Virus record (IMG/VR): IMGVR_UViG_3300046665_000548
Coordinates: 543,745-607,744 of that record
Source: a virus
Reading direction: 5' to 3' (one strand)
Length of the DNA stretch: 64,000 nt
A program made the position numbers and the translations under genes. The notes under the pieces are model-generated. The model had not been told where the DNA came from, did no database searches, and saw only the letters and a list, made by a program, of their open reading frames with translations. Position 1 is the first letter of the stretch. Every line of letters begins with the position of its first letter. Positions 16,803 to 24,091 of the stretch are shown piece by piece.

Positions 16803-17048
16803 ATGATTACTGTATATTCGAAGCCTAACTGCCCACATTGCGTGGCCTCTAAAAATTATCTCACATTGCACGGTATTGATTTCGAAGTGAAGGATGTAAG
16901 TGTTGATGAAGACGCTCTACGATTTCTCCGTGATCGCGGACACAAATCAGTCCCCCAACTTTACGTCGGAAATGAACTCCTTGTTGAGGGTGGAAATGCC
17001 GGTCTCATTAAGCTTAGTCCGGATGAAATCCGCAAACGGGATCGCTGA
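16803..17048 (+). CDS. Glutaredoxin
   Basis: 81 residues with the active site C10-P-H-C13 and the thioredoxin-fold signatures 'SVPQLYVGNELLVEGG' (cis-Pro loop and the following Gly-Gly). It is the likely electron donor to NrdA, given its place three genes after nrdB. Good AAGGATA ribosome-binding site. Its end overlaps the next gene by 26 bases. Confidence 0.9.
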   Translation: MITVYSKPNCPHCVASKNYLTLHGIDFEVKDVSVDEDALRFLRDRGHKSVPQLYVGNELLVEGGNAGLIKLSPDEIRKRDR

Positions 17049-17445
17049 GGTAGCTCGCGCGGATCAACCATTGAGCGACGCCCCGTTTCTGAATGCAATA
17101 TGGAATGATCCTCCTGCGCTGACCTACAGCTATCGAGAGCAAGGTGGTGCGAGGATTCTTCTTTTCCTTGGCTTGTTAGAGCCTTGCGAGAGGAAACTAG
17201 ACGCAGGGCGATTCGTTCATTACTCGACAGAACCTCAGGCCCATGCGGTCGAAATTGAAATGCCGCAGTACGATTATGAAAATGTCGAACCAGTTTGTCC
17301 ATGCGTTTTCGATTGGCTAAAGGAATGCCGAGGAGCCTGGAACCTCATTTGTACTGACCACGATATGTTTTCGATGATGGTGCCATGCACGTTTACGTTC
17401 GAGGACGAAAATTCGGCGCTTGAATTTAAATTGACCTTTGGATGA
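17023..17445 (+). CDS. Protein with the recurring FKLxF C-terminal motif (140 aa)
   Basis: The reading frame is open from 16900 inside glutaredoxin, but the ATG at 17023, giving a 26-base overlap, is the likely start. Ends in 'CTFTFEDENSALEFKLTFG', the motif repeated in small proteins across this window. Overlaps the next start by four bases (ATGA). Unknown function. Confidence 0.55.
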   Translation: MKSANGIAEVARADQPLSDAPFLNAIWNDPPALTYSYREQGGARILLFLGLLEPCERKLDAGRFVHYSTEPQAHAVEIEMPQYDYENVEPVCPCVFDWLKECRGAWNLICTDHDMFSMMVPCTFTFEDENSALEFKLTFG

Positions 17446-17768
17446 TGCAACCCAAATACCTCTACCACGGGACTCGTTACGCTAACGCTATTCTACATTC
17501 TGGCATCCTGAGAATGCCCGAATACGGGGATCGGCACCTGAGTCTCACATCATCTTTTGATATTGCTCTGAAAATGGCGCGCGCGTCTCGGGACGACGAC
17601 GAGGGGAGAGGCGCGGTTATGACGTTTCTTTTTGCTGACCTTGCGCAGTTTGATCCTCAGCCGTTTGTTTCTCAAGTGTGGCCGGGCTGTGAGGCTGAAT
17701 GTGAATTCGCAGTCCATCATCACCTGGACCCTGTGGAAAAATATCTCCAATGGATGATCTATGTCTAA
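17442..17768 (+). CDS. ADP-ribosyltransferase-like protein (108 aa)
   Basis: 'YLYHGTRYANAILHSGIL' (residues ~6-23) is the H-G-T strand-helix start of ART/Tpt1 folds, followed by 'LSLTSSFDIALKMAR' (the T-S-S strand) and a possible acidic third motif at ~82-86 ('ECEF'). This order fits an NAD-binding mono-ADP-ribosyltransferase or a degenerate RNA 2'-phosphotransferase domain. Compact size suggests a minimal domain. It might modify a host protein or nucleic acid; not provable here. Start overlaps the previous stop. Confidence 0.55.
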   Translation: MMQPKYLYHGTRYANAILHSGILRMPEYGDRHLSLTSSFDIALKMARASRDDDEGRGAVMTFLFADLAQFDPQPFVSQVWPGCEAECEFAVHHHLDPVEKYLQWMIYV

Positions 17769-18122
17769 ATGGCGATACCTGACTATTCTCTAAATATCAG
17801 TATGACGACGAATAGGCGGGAACCGTTCTTTTTGTTCATAAAGTGGGATGAGGATGATCATATGACTGTTCGCCATTGCACGCCATTGGATCGACTTAAA
17901 GGCCCTGAGTTTCTGAGGGCCAGATACGGGTGCGATCTTGTTTTAATCGGCTTCCGCGTCCCCGATTATGAATTCGAGGTCATTCGGCATACCGAACGCG
18001 CTCTTGAGGATTTCCAACTCATGTTCCGAAGCCTGGAGCGTGATGAAAACAGTCATAGCCTTTATCGCTTCACGTCGGGTGCCGATCTCATGCTATTCAG
18101 GTTGATATGGGAACCGATCTGA
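17769..18122 (+). CDS. Paralogous small protein A with C-terminal FRLxW motif
   Basis: 117 residues beginning directly after the previous stop. Ends 'HSLYRFTSGADLMLFRLIWEPI'. It shares with the next gene both this ending and the segment '(V)LIGF..P..EFEV', so the two are tandem duplicates. Unknown function; overlaps the next start by 16 bases. Confidence 0.6.
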   Translation: MAIPDYSLNISMTTNRREPFFLFIKWDEDDHMTVRHCTPLDRLKGPEFLRARYGCDLVLIGFRVPDYEFEVIRHTERALEDFQLMFRSLERDENSHSLYRFTSGADLMLFRLIWEPI

Positions 18123-18448
18123 AAACCTTTATCGTGCTGGTTTGCGTCGAAGATGGCGAGGTCACTCCCTATGTTAATAATCTAGCGGAATGGCATGATG
18201 TTAGTTCGCGTGACGCGTATGCTCGTATGCGCAAGAGGATATCGCTAAGTCGGGAGTCACAAGCAGTTCTGATCGGTTTTGAAACTCCCGCTGGCGAATT
18301 CGAGGTACACTCGGAACGAGGCCGTGGGATGGTCGATCTCTGTGAAAAGTACCCAAGTATCTACCGCCTAGAAGACAGTCGGACCCTCTACCGGTTTGGT
18401 AGAGGGTCCGAACTACTCTTGTTCAGAATGCAGTGGAATTGGCTCTAA
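18107..18448 (+). CDS. Paralogous small protein B with C-terminal FRMxW motif
   Basis: 113 residues. Tandem paralogue of the previous gene: both carry 'VLIGF-x-x-P-x-x-E-F-E-V' at about two thirds and finish with 'LYRF...LLFR(L/M)xW'. Converges with the minus-strand TPM gene, overlapping it by four bases. Confidence 0.6.
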   Translation: MGTDLKTFIVLVCVEDGEVTPYVNNLAEWHDVSSRDAYARMRKRISLSRESQAVLIGFETPAGEFEVHSERGRGMVDLCEKYPSIYRLEDSRTLYRFGRGSELLLFRMQWNWL

Positions 18449-19896
18449 GGGTCGTCGTTTGACGAAGACGATTCCGAAGACGAAGAATCATTGTTGGATG
18501 ACTGATCATCGTCGTCGTCGTTGTCACCAAAACTAACCGTATTTCCGCCGCCGCCAGATGATCCGCCGCCCATGGCGATATCATTGTCGCGCTCCGGCTC
18601 CGGCTCTGGATCACGCTGCCGAGAGATAGGCGACGGGAACGAGAACCCAGTGGTAGCGGGGGTCGAAACATCTTCTTCTTCTTCTTCACGACGACGACGC
18701 TTGCGAGCGAGTGCTTCTTCCTCTTCTTCCTCCTGCTCACGCTGACGCCGAGCCCGATCCTCGCGGCGACGTTTCGCTTCGCTTGCCTCGCGGTTGCTGC
18801 GAAGAAGCTCGTCAATAGCCACGCCAGCCGCCGCGCCCACTGCGATATCACCAATTCGACTGTGATCCTGAGTGGACGCAGGCGCGATCGGCGGTACAGG
18901 CGCTACCGGTGGCACTGGAGGGACTGGTGGCACGGGAGGAACGGTCGATACCGGAGGAACGGGTGACACCGGAGGCTCGCGATTCCAAGCCGTGGTCCTT
19001 GCCGTCCTGCTCTGACTCTTCCAAGTAGATGAAGGCGTTGGGCGTGGCGGTTCAGGGCGACTCGGCGGCGACCGGTCGAGATAATCGTCATCGGGTGCCG
19101 GTTTTGTCGCCTTGCGCCGAAGCATCCCAAGCAGGAACAGGATCGAGAAACCGGCCAGTCCGAGCAAGAACAGGAATTTCAACCCAGCCCACAAACCGCC
19201 TCCCTGATTGGCATTCGGGCTTGGAACGGTCGATGAGGTTGTCGCCACCTTGATCATCACTTGCGGTTCATCGAACCGGGCGGTGACCGGCTTAGGTGGC
19301 ACTGGTGCCATGCTGGCCTTGAGCAGATTCGCCTTGGTAGACACGACCTCCGCGTCAGCATTCTTGCGAATTGCTGCGTCATCGGTCTTGCCGCCGAGAT
19401 AGCTATCGATCTGCGAGATAGCCGCCAAAGTGCCCTCGAACCACTGAGGATTATCCTTATGGTCCTTGGGATTGACCCGAGGGCCGAAGCTGGTCCGGAT
19501 GATATCGTTCGACCGGATATCACCAATGGTCGCTTCGAGACCATAGCCGACCTCGAAACGAACGTTGCGAATATCCTTTTCGCCAGACTTGTTAGCCTGG
19601 ATCAGGATCAACATACCGCTGTCGCGATCCTTTTTGCCGGGCTTCCACGACTGCACAACGTTGACGCCGAACGTCATGAGATCGCGGTCAGGAACCTGCT
19701 TGACCGTCAGTACGATGACCTGCGGGGAATCCTCGCGGGTCTTTTCAATCGCCTTGAGGCGCGTTGCCAGCGCCTCGCGCTCTTGAGGCGAATACAGTCC
19801 GGCCAGATCGGTCACCCGACCCTGATTGGGCGGAACTTGGGCCAGCGCCGGGCTGGTGATAAGCACCAGCCCCAGGATTGCGAGTAGACGGTTCAA
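18445..19896 (-). CDS. TPM-domain (YgcG-like) membrane protein
   Basis: 483 residues. TTG start at 19896 with a strong AGGAGG six bases upstream. A signal peptide (MNRLLAILGLVLITSPALA) precedes a TPM domain (~25-165, 'VTDLAGLYSPQEREAL', 'VEVGYGLEATIGDIRS'-type signature). A transmembrane helix is at ~233-253, then a Pro-Val repeat region (~305-335) and an Arg/Glu-rich coiled coil, ending in a Ser/Asn/Asp tail. TPM proteins are usually encoded beside LemA, as here; their role is envelope-related and poorly known. It probably projects the TPM domain to the periplasm. Confidence 0.85.
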   Translation of the reverse strand: MNRLLAILGLVLITSPALAQVPPNQGRVTDLAGLYSPQEREALATRLKAIEKTREDSPQVIVLTVKQVPDRDLMTFGVNVVQSWKPGKKDRDSGMLILIQANKSGEKDIRNVRFEVGYGLEATIGDIRSNDIIRTSFGPRVNPKDHKDNPQWFEGTLAAISQIDSYLGGKTDDAAIRKNADAEVVSTKANLLKASMAPVPPKPVTARFDEPQVMIKVATTSSTVPSPNANQGGGLWAGLKFLFLLGLAGFSILFLLGMLRRKATKPAPDDDYLDRSPPSRPEPPRPTPSSTWKSQSRTARTTAWNREPPVSPVPPVSTVPPVPPVPPVPPVAPVPPIAPASTQDHSRIGDIAVGAAAGVAIDELLRSNREASEAKRRREDRARRQREQEEEEEEALARKRRRREEEEEDVSTPATTGFSFPSPISRQRDPEPEPERDNDIAMGGGSSGGGGNTVSFGDNDDDDDQSSNNDSSSSESSSSNDDP

Positions 19897-19924
19897 ATCA
19901 ACCTCCTGTTATGAACTGCTCGGA

Positions 19925-20542
19925 TTACGAGCGGCTCGGGGACATGTCGAGCTTCGGCGCACGCTTCGCCTCGGCCTCGGCCTCGAAATAGGGGAGAGAA
20001 CGGTAGCCGGTCATCTTCGCGAAAACGAGGTTCGGGAACGGGTTCACGAAATTGTTCCATTCACCGATGGCTTCCTGCGCGCGCTTCCGCTCCGTGGCGA
20101 CGCGATTGTTTGCGCCCTCCAGCTTGACCATGAGCGCCTTGTAGTTCTCGTTCGACTTCAGATCGGGATATTGTTCGGACACCTGACGAAGGCTGACCAT
20201 GGCCTTGTTCATCTCGGCCTGTGCGTTGATGATCTTCTCCTGGAGCGCCGGGTCACTGACCTTCGTCGGATCGATCTTGGAGACTGCCTGCACGTTGGAG
20301 CGTGCTTCTGCGACCTCGCGCAGCGTCTTGTTCTCCTGCGCCGCGCCGCCCTTGACGATATCGGCCAGATTGGGAATCTGGTCGGCCTGCGCCTGCAAGA
20401 CGTTGTTGTACTGGGCCAATGCGAGATTGACCTTCGTTTCCTTGGGCACCGCCTGATTGTAGAACGGAATGCCGAACATGGCGAAGAAGATTCCCGCCAC
20501 CACCGCAAGGGCGACAACGCCCCCGACTACCTTGCGCATCAT
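19925..20542 (-). CDS. lemA: LemA-family membrane protein
   Basis: 205 residues. One N-terminal transmembrane helix (~5-25), then the LemA helical core with 'YNNVLQAQADQIPNLADIVKGGAAQE', matching the family's 'R-x-D-L-I-P-N-L-V-x-x-V-K-G' signature. Start chosen at the first of two Met codons after GGAGAG; a longer frame to 20785 is unlikely. Twenty-eight bases before the TPM gene, so one operon, driven by the promoter at 20580-20607. A LemA-TPM pair is a bacterial envelope arrangement, unusual in a phage. Confidence 0.85.
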   Translation of the reverse strand: MMRKVVGGVVALAVVAGIFFAMFGIPFYNQAVPKETKVNLALAQYNNVLQAQADQIPNLADIVKGGAAQENKTLREVAEARSNVQAVSKIDPTKVSDPALQEKIINAQAEMNKAMVSLRQVSEQYPDLKSNENYKALMVKLEGANNRVATERKRAQEAIGEWNNFVNPFPNLVFAKMTGYRSLPYFEAEAEAKRAPKLDMSPSRS

Positions 20543-20579
20543 GTCTCTCCATAAACCAGCCCAATGCTGGCCAGTGCAT

Positions 20580-20607
20580 AAACTACACCGAAAAGAAACT
20601 TCGTCAA
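20580..20607 (-). promoter_or_regulatory. Early-type promoter for lemA-TPM
   Basis: On the minus strand: TTGACG, a 16-base spacer ending GGTG, TAGTTT. 38 bases before the lemA start. Confidence 0.5.
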
Positions 20608-20636
20608 GTGTTTTGGTAAAAAAGAACCGATTTTGG

Positions 20637-20664
20637 TTGCGCCTTGTGTTCCAACACGTATGGT
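20637..20664 (+). promoter_or_regulatory. Promoter candidate, leaderless, for the GatB-tail gene
   Basis: TTGCGC, 16 bases, TATGGT; six bases separate it from the ATG at 20671. Spacing is the same as at the ligase gene. Confidence 0.4.
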
Positions 20665-20670
20665 GTGGAT

Positions 20671-21447
20671 ATGAAATATCGCAGCGAAATAACTTCCGAG
20701 ACCGAAACGACGATCCTTGGGAAAACGTTCGTCCAAATGACGGACGATGGTCCATGGGAATTTCTATCCAATTATTACCAGTCAAAAACCGATTTGTGGT
20801 TCTCTGGTAAACCGCAGCAAATTCTTTCTCGTATTGGGATCGAGACGACCGGCGCTCGTGCGGATGAGTTTTCCGATCTCCTAGACGGAGACCTGGGTGG
20901 TTTTTACTATGTGGCTGCGGCCTCAGATGGCACAGACGAAGCCCTCAAGTGGATCATGGGCGCGCTCGCAGCCGAACTGAACGCACGCAGCCTCCCCTTC
21001 TCAAAAGCGTCTCAGGTCCTTCCTGCGGACTATTTGCACACGTTCGTCAGTTATCTCAAGGAGGGTAAGTTCGAAAAGAGCTTTGCTAAAGAAATATTTG
21101 CGGAGCTTATCCGGGCCGAGCGTTTTACGGACAAAGAAGCGTCCTGGGAGGTGTGGGTCGCCGGGTATGGTTCGGTTCCTCTCGTATATCCGGAATCCCG
21201 CTATATTTCCGGATGGGAACATATGGAGCGCATCTGCGCCGATCCGCGCTACAAGGCTAGCGATGCGTCTGAAATCGATTCGTTCATCGAAGCCGTTATC
21301 GCGGCCAACCCAGATCAAGTTGCCAAGCTGGCCGAAAAACCTTCATTGATTCAGTATTTCGTCGGCCAAGTTATGAAGGCCGCCAAAGGCAAAGCACCTG
21401 CCCCTGTTGTTTTAAGCAAATTGAAAGAAAGGCTAGGAATAGTCTAG
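20671..21447 (+). CDS. Protein with GatB/YqeY-like C-terminal domain (258 aa)
   Basis: The last ~55 residues ('FIEAVIAANPDQVAKLAEKPSLIQYFVGQVMKAAKGKAPAPVVLSKLKERLGI') follow the GatB/YqeY tail pattern, which in GatB binds tRNA for Glu-tRNA/Asp-tRNA transamidation. Residues ~70-180 also look helical and may form the preceding cradle segment. The catalytic GatB kinase region is missing, so transamidation is not expected. Start at 20671 rather than the upstream frame because the -10 element ends at 20664. It may bind tRNA. Confidence 0.65.
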   Translation: MKYRSEITSETETTILGKTFVQMTDDGPWEFLSNYYQSKTDLWFSGKPQQILSRIGIETTGARADEFSDLLDGDLGGFYYVAAASDGTDEALKWIMGALAAELNARSLPFSKASQVLPADYLHTFVSYLKEGKFEKSFAKEIFAELIRAERFTDKEASWEVWVAGYGSVPLVYPESRYISGWEHMERICADPRYKASDASEIDSFIEAVIAANPDQVAKLAEKPSLIQYFVGQVMKAAKGKAPAPVVLSKLKERLGIV

Positions 21448-21476
21448 AATGCGCTAGGTATTAGCGCGAAAGAATT

Positions 21477-21854
21477 ATGTCAGAAGAACTAAAGAACGAT
21501 CTTTTCAATTACATCTTTGCGATGCCAAACGAACCAGACGCGCACGGTGTGTATTGCCGATACGATCTTCTAGAAGAAATGTATTGGGCATACGACAATG
21601 TTTCCGTCCCCTTTGACGACTTCAACAAGGAGATATTCCACCCAGGAGTTCATCCCGATTTTCCAGATGGTGTACTTGGTATTCGCGCTGATGATAATTT
21701 CTGGCAGGTAGCTCTTCTTCCATATCGGTTCCACGAATTATCGATGGAAAGTATTGCGCAAATAGTGTGGCCCGGCCTTAAGTGCTGTTTTACGGAAGAC
21801 ATTGTAGTGAACGAGCCGCTTTCTATCGAAAAATCTCCTTTTCTTGGTTCATGA
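21477..21854 (+). CDS. Hypothetical protein (125 aa)
   Basis: Preceded by 'GAAAGAATT'. Acidic, with many aromatic residues ('WAYDNVSVPFDDFNKEIF', 'ADDNFWQVALLPYRFHEL'). Overlaps the dCMP deaminase start by ATGA. Not recognised. Confidence 0.6.
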   Translation: MSEELKNDLFNYIFAMPNEPDAHGVYCRYDLLEEMYWAYDNVSVPFDDFNKEIFHPGVHPDFPDGVLGIRADDNFWQVALLPYRFHELSMESIAQIVWPGLKCCFTEDIVVNEPLSIEKSPFLGS

Positions 21855-22303
21855 GTATGGAGTGGGATGACTATTACTCCGAGTTGATGCACGTCGCCGC
21901 CAAGAAGAGCAAGGACCCTTCGAGGAAGGTAGGGTGTTTGTTGGTCGGCCCTGACGGCGAGATTCGTTCAACTGGATTCAACGATCTTCCTCGAAAAGTA
22001 ATGCATCTTGACGAACGGTACGAGCGCCCGGAGAAATACTTTTGGTGCGAGCATGCCGAACGTAATAGTCTTTACAATGCAGCTAGATGTGGTACGTCCA
22101 CAAATGGTTGTCGTGCCTTCGTAACTATGTTTCCATGTGCGGATTGTACGCGAGGATTGATTCAATGCGGCATCGTTGAAGTCATTTGCGAGGATGCCCC
22201 AGATATGAATCATCACAAGTACGGCGAGAGTTTCAAACGGTCGGCGCAGATGTTCGCAGAAGCGGGGCTAAGCGTTAGGTTTCTAAAGGAAAGTAAAGCA
22301 TGA
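21851..22303 (+). CDS. dCMP deaminase
   Basis: 150 residues. Zinc-site motifs are clear: 'CEHAERNS' (H-A-E) and 'FPCADC' (P-C-x-x-C). 'SKDPSRKVGCLLVGPDG' and 'GFNDLPR' are typical of deoxycytidylate deaminases. Converts dCMP to dUMP for thymidylate supply, working with ribonucleotide reductase. Start in an ATGA overlap; an upstream open frame is disregarded. Overlaps the next gene by four bases. Confidence 0.92.
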   Translation: MSMEWDDYYSELMHVAAKKSKDPSRKVGCLLVGPDGEIRSTGFNDLPRKVMHLDERYERPEKYFWCEHAERNSLYNAARCGTSTNGCRAFVTMFPCADCTRGLIQCGIVEVICEDAPDMNHHKYGESFKRSAQMFAEAGLSVRFLKESKA

Positions 22304-23361
22304 AGATTGGTATCCTCGGGGCCGGAAAAATCGGCCAAACTGTTCAAACGATGCTGAAGGACTTGAACACGTTTTACAACGTCGAGATCGAGTCTGTCGT
22401 AACTGGCGATCTCGCTGGTACGTCGGCGGATAAGGTCTGTGACGTGAGTGATGCAGACAGCCTTCGTGAGTTTGTCGCCGGAACCGATTTGATCATCAAT
22501 GCGCTTCCGTTCTACCTTAACAAGGCCGTCGTTCATGCCTGCGCCGAGGCGGGCAGTTCGTATTTCGATTTCTCCGAAGATGTCGAAACGACCGCGCATA
22601 TTCAGGCTCTCGCCCCTCAATATCCTGAACTTACTTTTGCTCCGCAGTGCGGCCTTGCCCCCGGAGCGATCAACATCATCGGCGCTAACCTAGCAAAAAG
22701 CCTGGACAAGGTTAAATCTCTGGAAATGCGTGTCGGCGCACTGCCGCTCTCGGCAAACAACGAGATGAAGTATTATCTCTCGTGGTCTTCCCAGGGCCTG
22801 ATCAACGAATATCTCAAGCCGTGTGACGCGCTGTATCGCGCTCAGCCCATCAAGACGCTGCCGCTCGATGGCCTTGAGCACATCATCATTGATGGCATTG
22901 GCTACGAAGCATTCAACACCTCTGGTGGCGTCGCTACCATGTGCGAGACCTATCAGGGCGTTATTGATGAACTGAACTACAAAACTATTCGCTACCCTGG
23001 CCATCTCGATCATATGCGGTTCGTCGTTCACGATCTCGGGCTTGGTGATCGTCCCAAGCTGTTGACGGAGATTTTTGATCAGGCAGTTCCGACCACCGTT
23101 GACGACGTTGTTCTGCTGTACGTGAACGCGGTCGGTACGAAAAATGGCCGGTCGATGCAGTTCTCGTACGTCAAGAAGGTTCGCGCCTTCGAGCTTTTCA
23201 ACGGGACCGCAATCCAGACCACTACGGCGGCGGGTATGGCTGCTGTCGTTGAAATGTTCATTGCAGGCAAGCTGCCGAAGGGTTTTGTCCGCCAGGAATC
23301 GATTTCCTTTGAAGATTTCACCAGCACGGTTTGGGGCAACAAAGTGTATGGCAAGGGATAG
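22300..23361 (+). CDS. Saccharopine dehydrogenase-like NAD(P)-dependent enzyme
   Basis: 353 residues. Rossmann motif G-x-G-x-x-G in 'GILGAGKIGQ' (4-13), followed by 'AGTDLIINALPFYLN', 'SSYFDFSED' and 'CGLAPGAINIIG', which follow the saccharopine/lysine 6-dehydrogenase family. Known members act on lysine or polyamine intermediates. What substrate a phage would use is unknown. Overlaps the deaminase stop (ATGA) and ends four bases before the NADAR gene. Confidence 0.8.
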   Translation: MKIGILGAGKIGQTVQTMLKDLNTFYNVEIESVVTGDLAGTSADKVCDVSDADSLREFVAGTDLIINALPFYLNKAVVHACAEAGSSYFDFSEDVETTAHIQALAPQYPELTFAPQCGLAPGAINIIGANLAKSLDKVKSLEMRVGALPLSANNEMKYYLSWSSQGLINEYLKPCDALYRAQPIKTLPLDGLEHIIIDGIGYEAFNTSGGVATMCETYQGVIDELNYKTIRYPGHLDHMRFVVHDLGLGDRPKLLTEIFDQAVPTTVDDVVLLYVNAVGTKNGRSMQFSYVKKVRAFELFNGTAIQTTTAAGMAAVVEMFIAGKLPKGFVRQESISFEDFTSTVWGNKVYGKG

Positions 23362-23365
23362 TAAC

Positions 23366-23983
23366 ATGAGTGAAAAAATTACCGAGACCGATACTCATGT
23401 TTATTTTGTCACCGGCCCATATTCGCAATGGTACCGCAGCGACTTCAAACAGTCCCTTTTAAAGGGTGATGCTCCTATGGAGTTCAACTGCGCTGAGCAG
23501 TACATGATGGCGGGAAAAGCCATTGCCTGTGGGGATGATGACATCCTTGAAAAGGTGATGCTGGTCCAATACGAAGGCGGTGATTGGCGTCGGGTGCCCG
23601 AGTCACAAAAGAAGCTTGGTCGCCAAATCGCAAAATTTGACAAGGCCGCGTGGGACGCAGTTGCCCGTCCCGTTGTGTTTCGTGGTAACTTTGCCAAGTT
23701 TACCCAGAATACAAATCTCCACGATTACATCCTCAATGGCGGAGACAAGTATCTTGTCGAGGGCGCTCGTTATGACGAGGTGTGGGGCGTCAAGCTTGCT
23801 TGGGATGATCCGCTAATCCTTGATCCGAAAAACTGGCGTGGCACGAATTGGCTCGGTCAGTCTCTAATGGCGACCCGCAGTGCCATGCGTCTCTGTCACG
23901 CAAATGGAATGCAATATTCCGAATTCGACATCTGGAATGAAGCTCTCGTCCAATCGCTGTTCGATCAAATTCCTCCTGCTTGA
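23366..23983 (+). CDS. NADAR (YbiA-like) family protein
   Basis: 205 residues. 'YFVTGPYSQWYRSDF', 'FNCAEQYMMAGKAIACGDDD', 'KKLGRQIAKFD..AWD', 'FRGNFAKFTQN', 'LVEGARYDEVWGVKL' and 'WRGTNWLGQSLMATR' give the full set of NADAR/DUF1768 blocks. Characterised members are N-glycosidases on ADP-riboside-type substrates, including removal of ADP-ribose from guanine. In a phage this could clean up ADP-ribosylation by host defence. The true start is the ATG at 23366; the longer open frame upstream lies inside the previous gene. Confidence 0.88.
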   Translation: MSEKITETDTHVYFVTGPYSQWYRSDFKQSLLKGDAPMEFNCAEQYMMAGKAIACGDDDILEKVMLVQYEGGDWRRVPESQKKLGRQIAKFDKAAWDAVARPVVFRGNFAKFTQNTNLHDYILNGGDKYLVEGARYDEVWGVKLAWDDPLILDPKNWRGTNWLGQSLMATRSAMRLCHANGMQYSEFDIWNEALVQSLFDQIPPA

Positions 23984-24041
23984 CGCTACTTTAACATGCG
24001 TGGGGCGCATAACACGCCTAGGTAGGTCTTCCGAAACGGTA

Positions 24042-24071
24042 TTGGCAAGAAGAGGGAACTCGTTGTATATT
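24042..24071 (+). promoter_or_regulatory. Sigma-70-like promoter candidate
   Basis: TTGGCA, 18 bases, TATATT, 20 bases before the J-domain gene. Longer spacer than the repeated early family. Confidence 0.4.
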
Positions 24072-24091
24072 GATGATCAGAGGCAGACATC

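Noticed and set aside
18900-18990. GGTGG-rich repeats as a DNA regulatory repeat
   Set aside because: They encode the Pro-Val repeat of the TPM protein on the minus strand.
22690-23367. Minus-strand open frame of 225 residues
   Set aside because: Opposite the saccharopine-dehydrogenase-like gene, which has clear family motifs.
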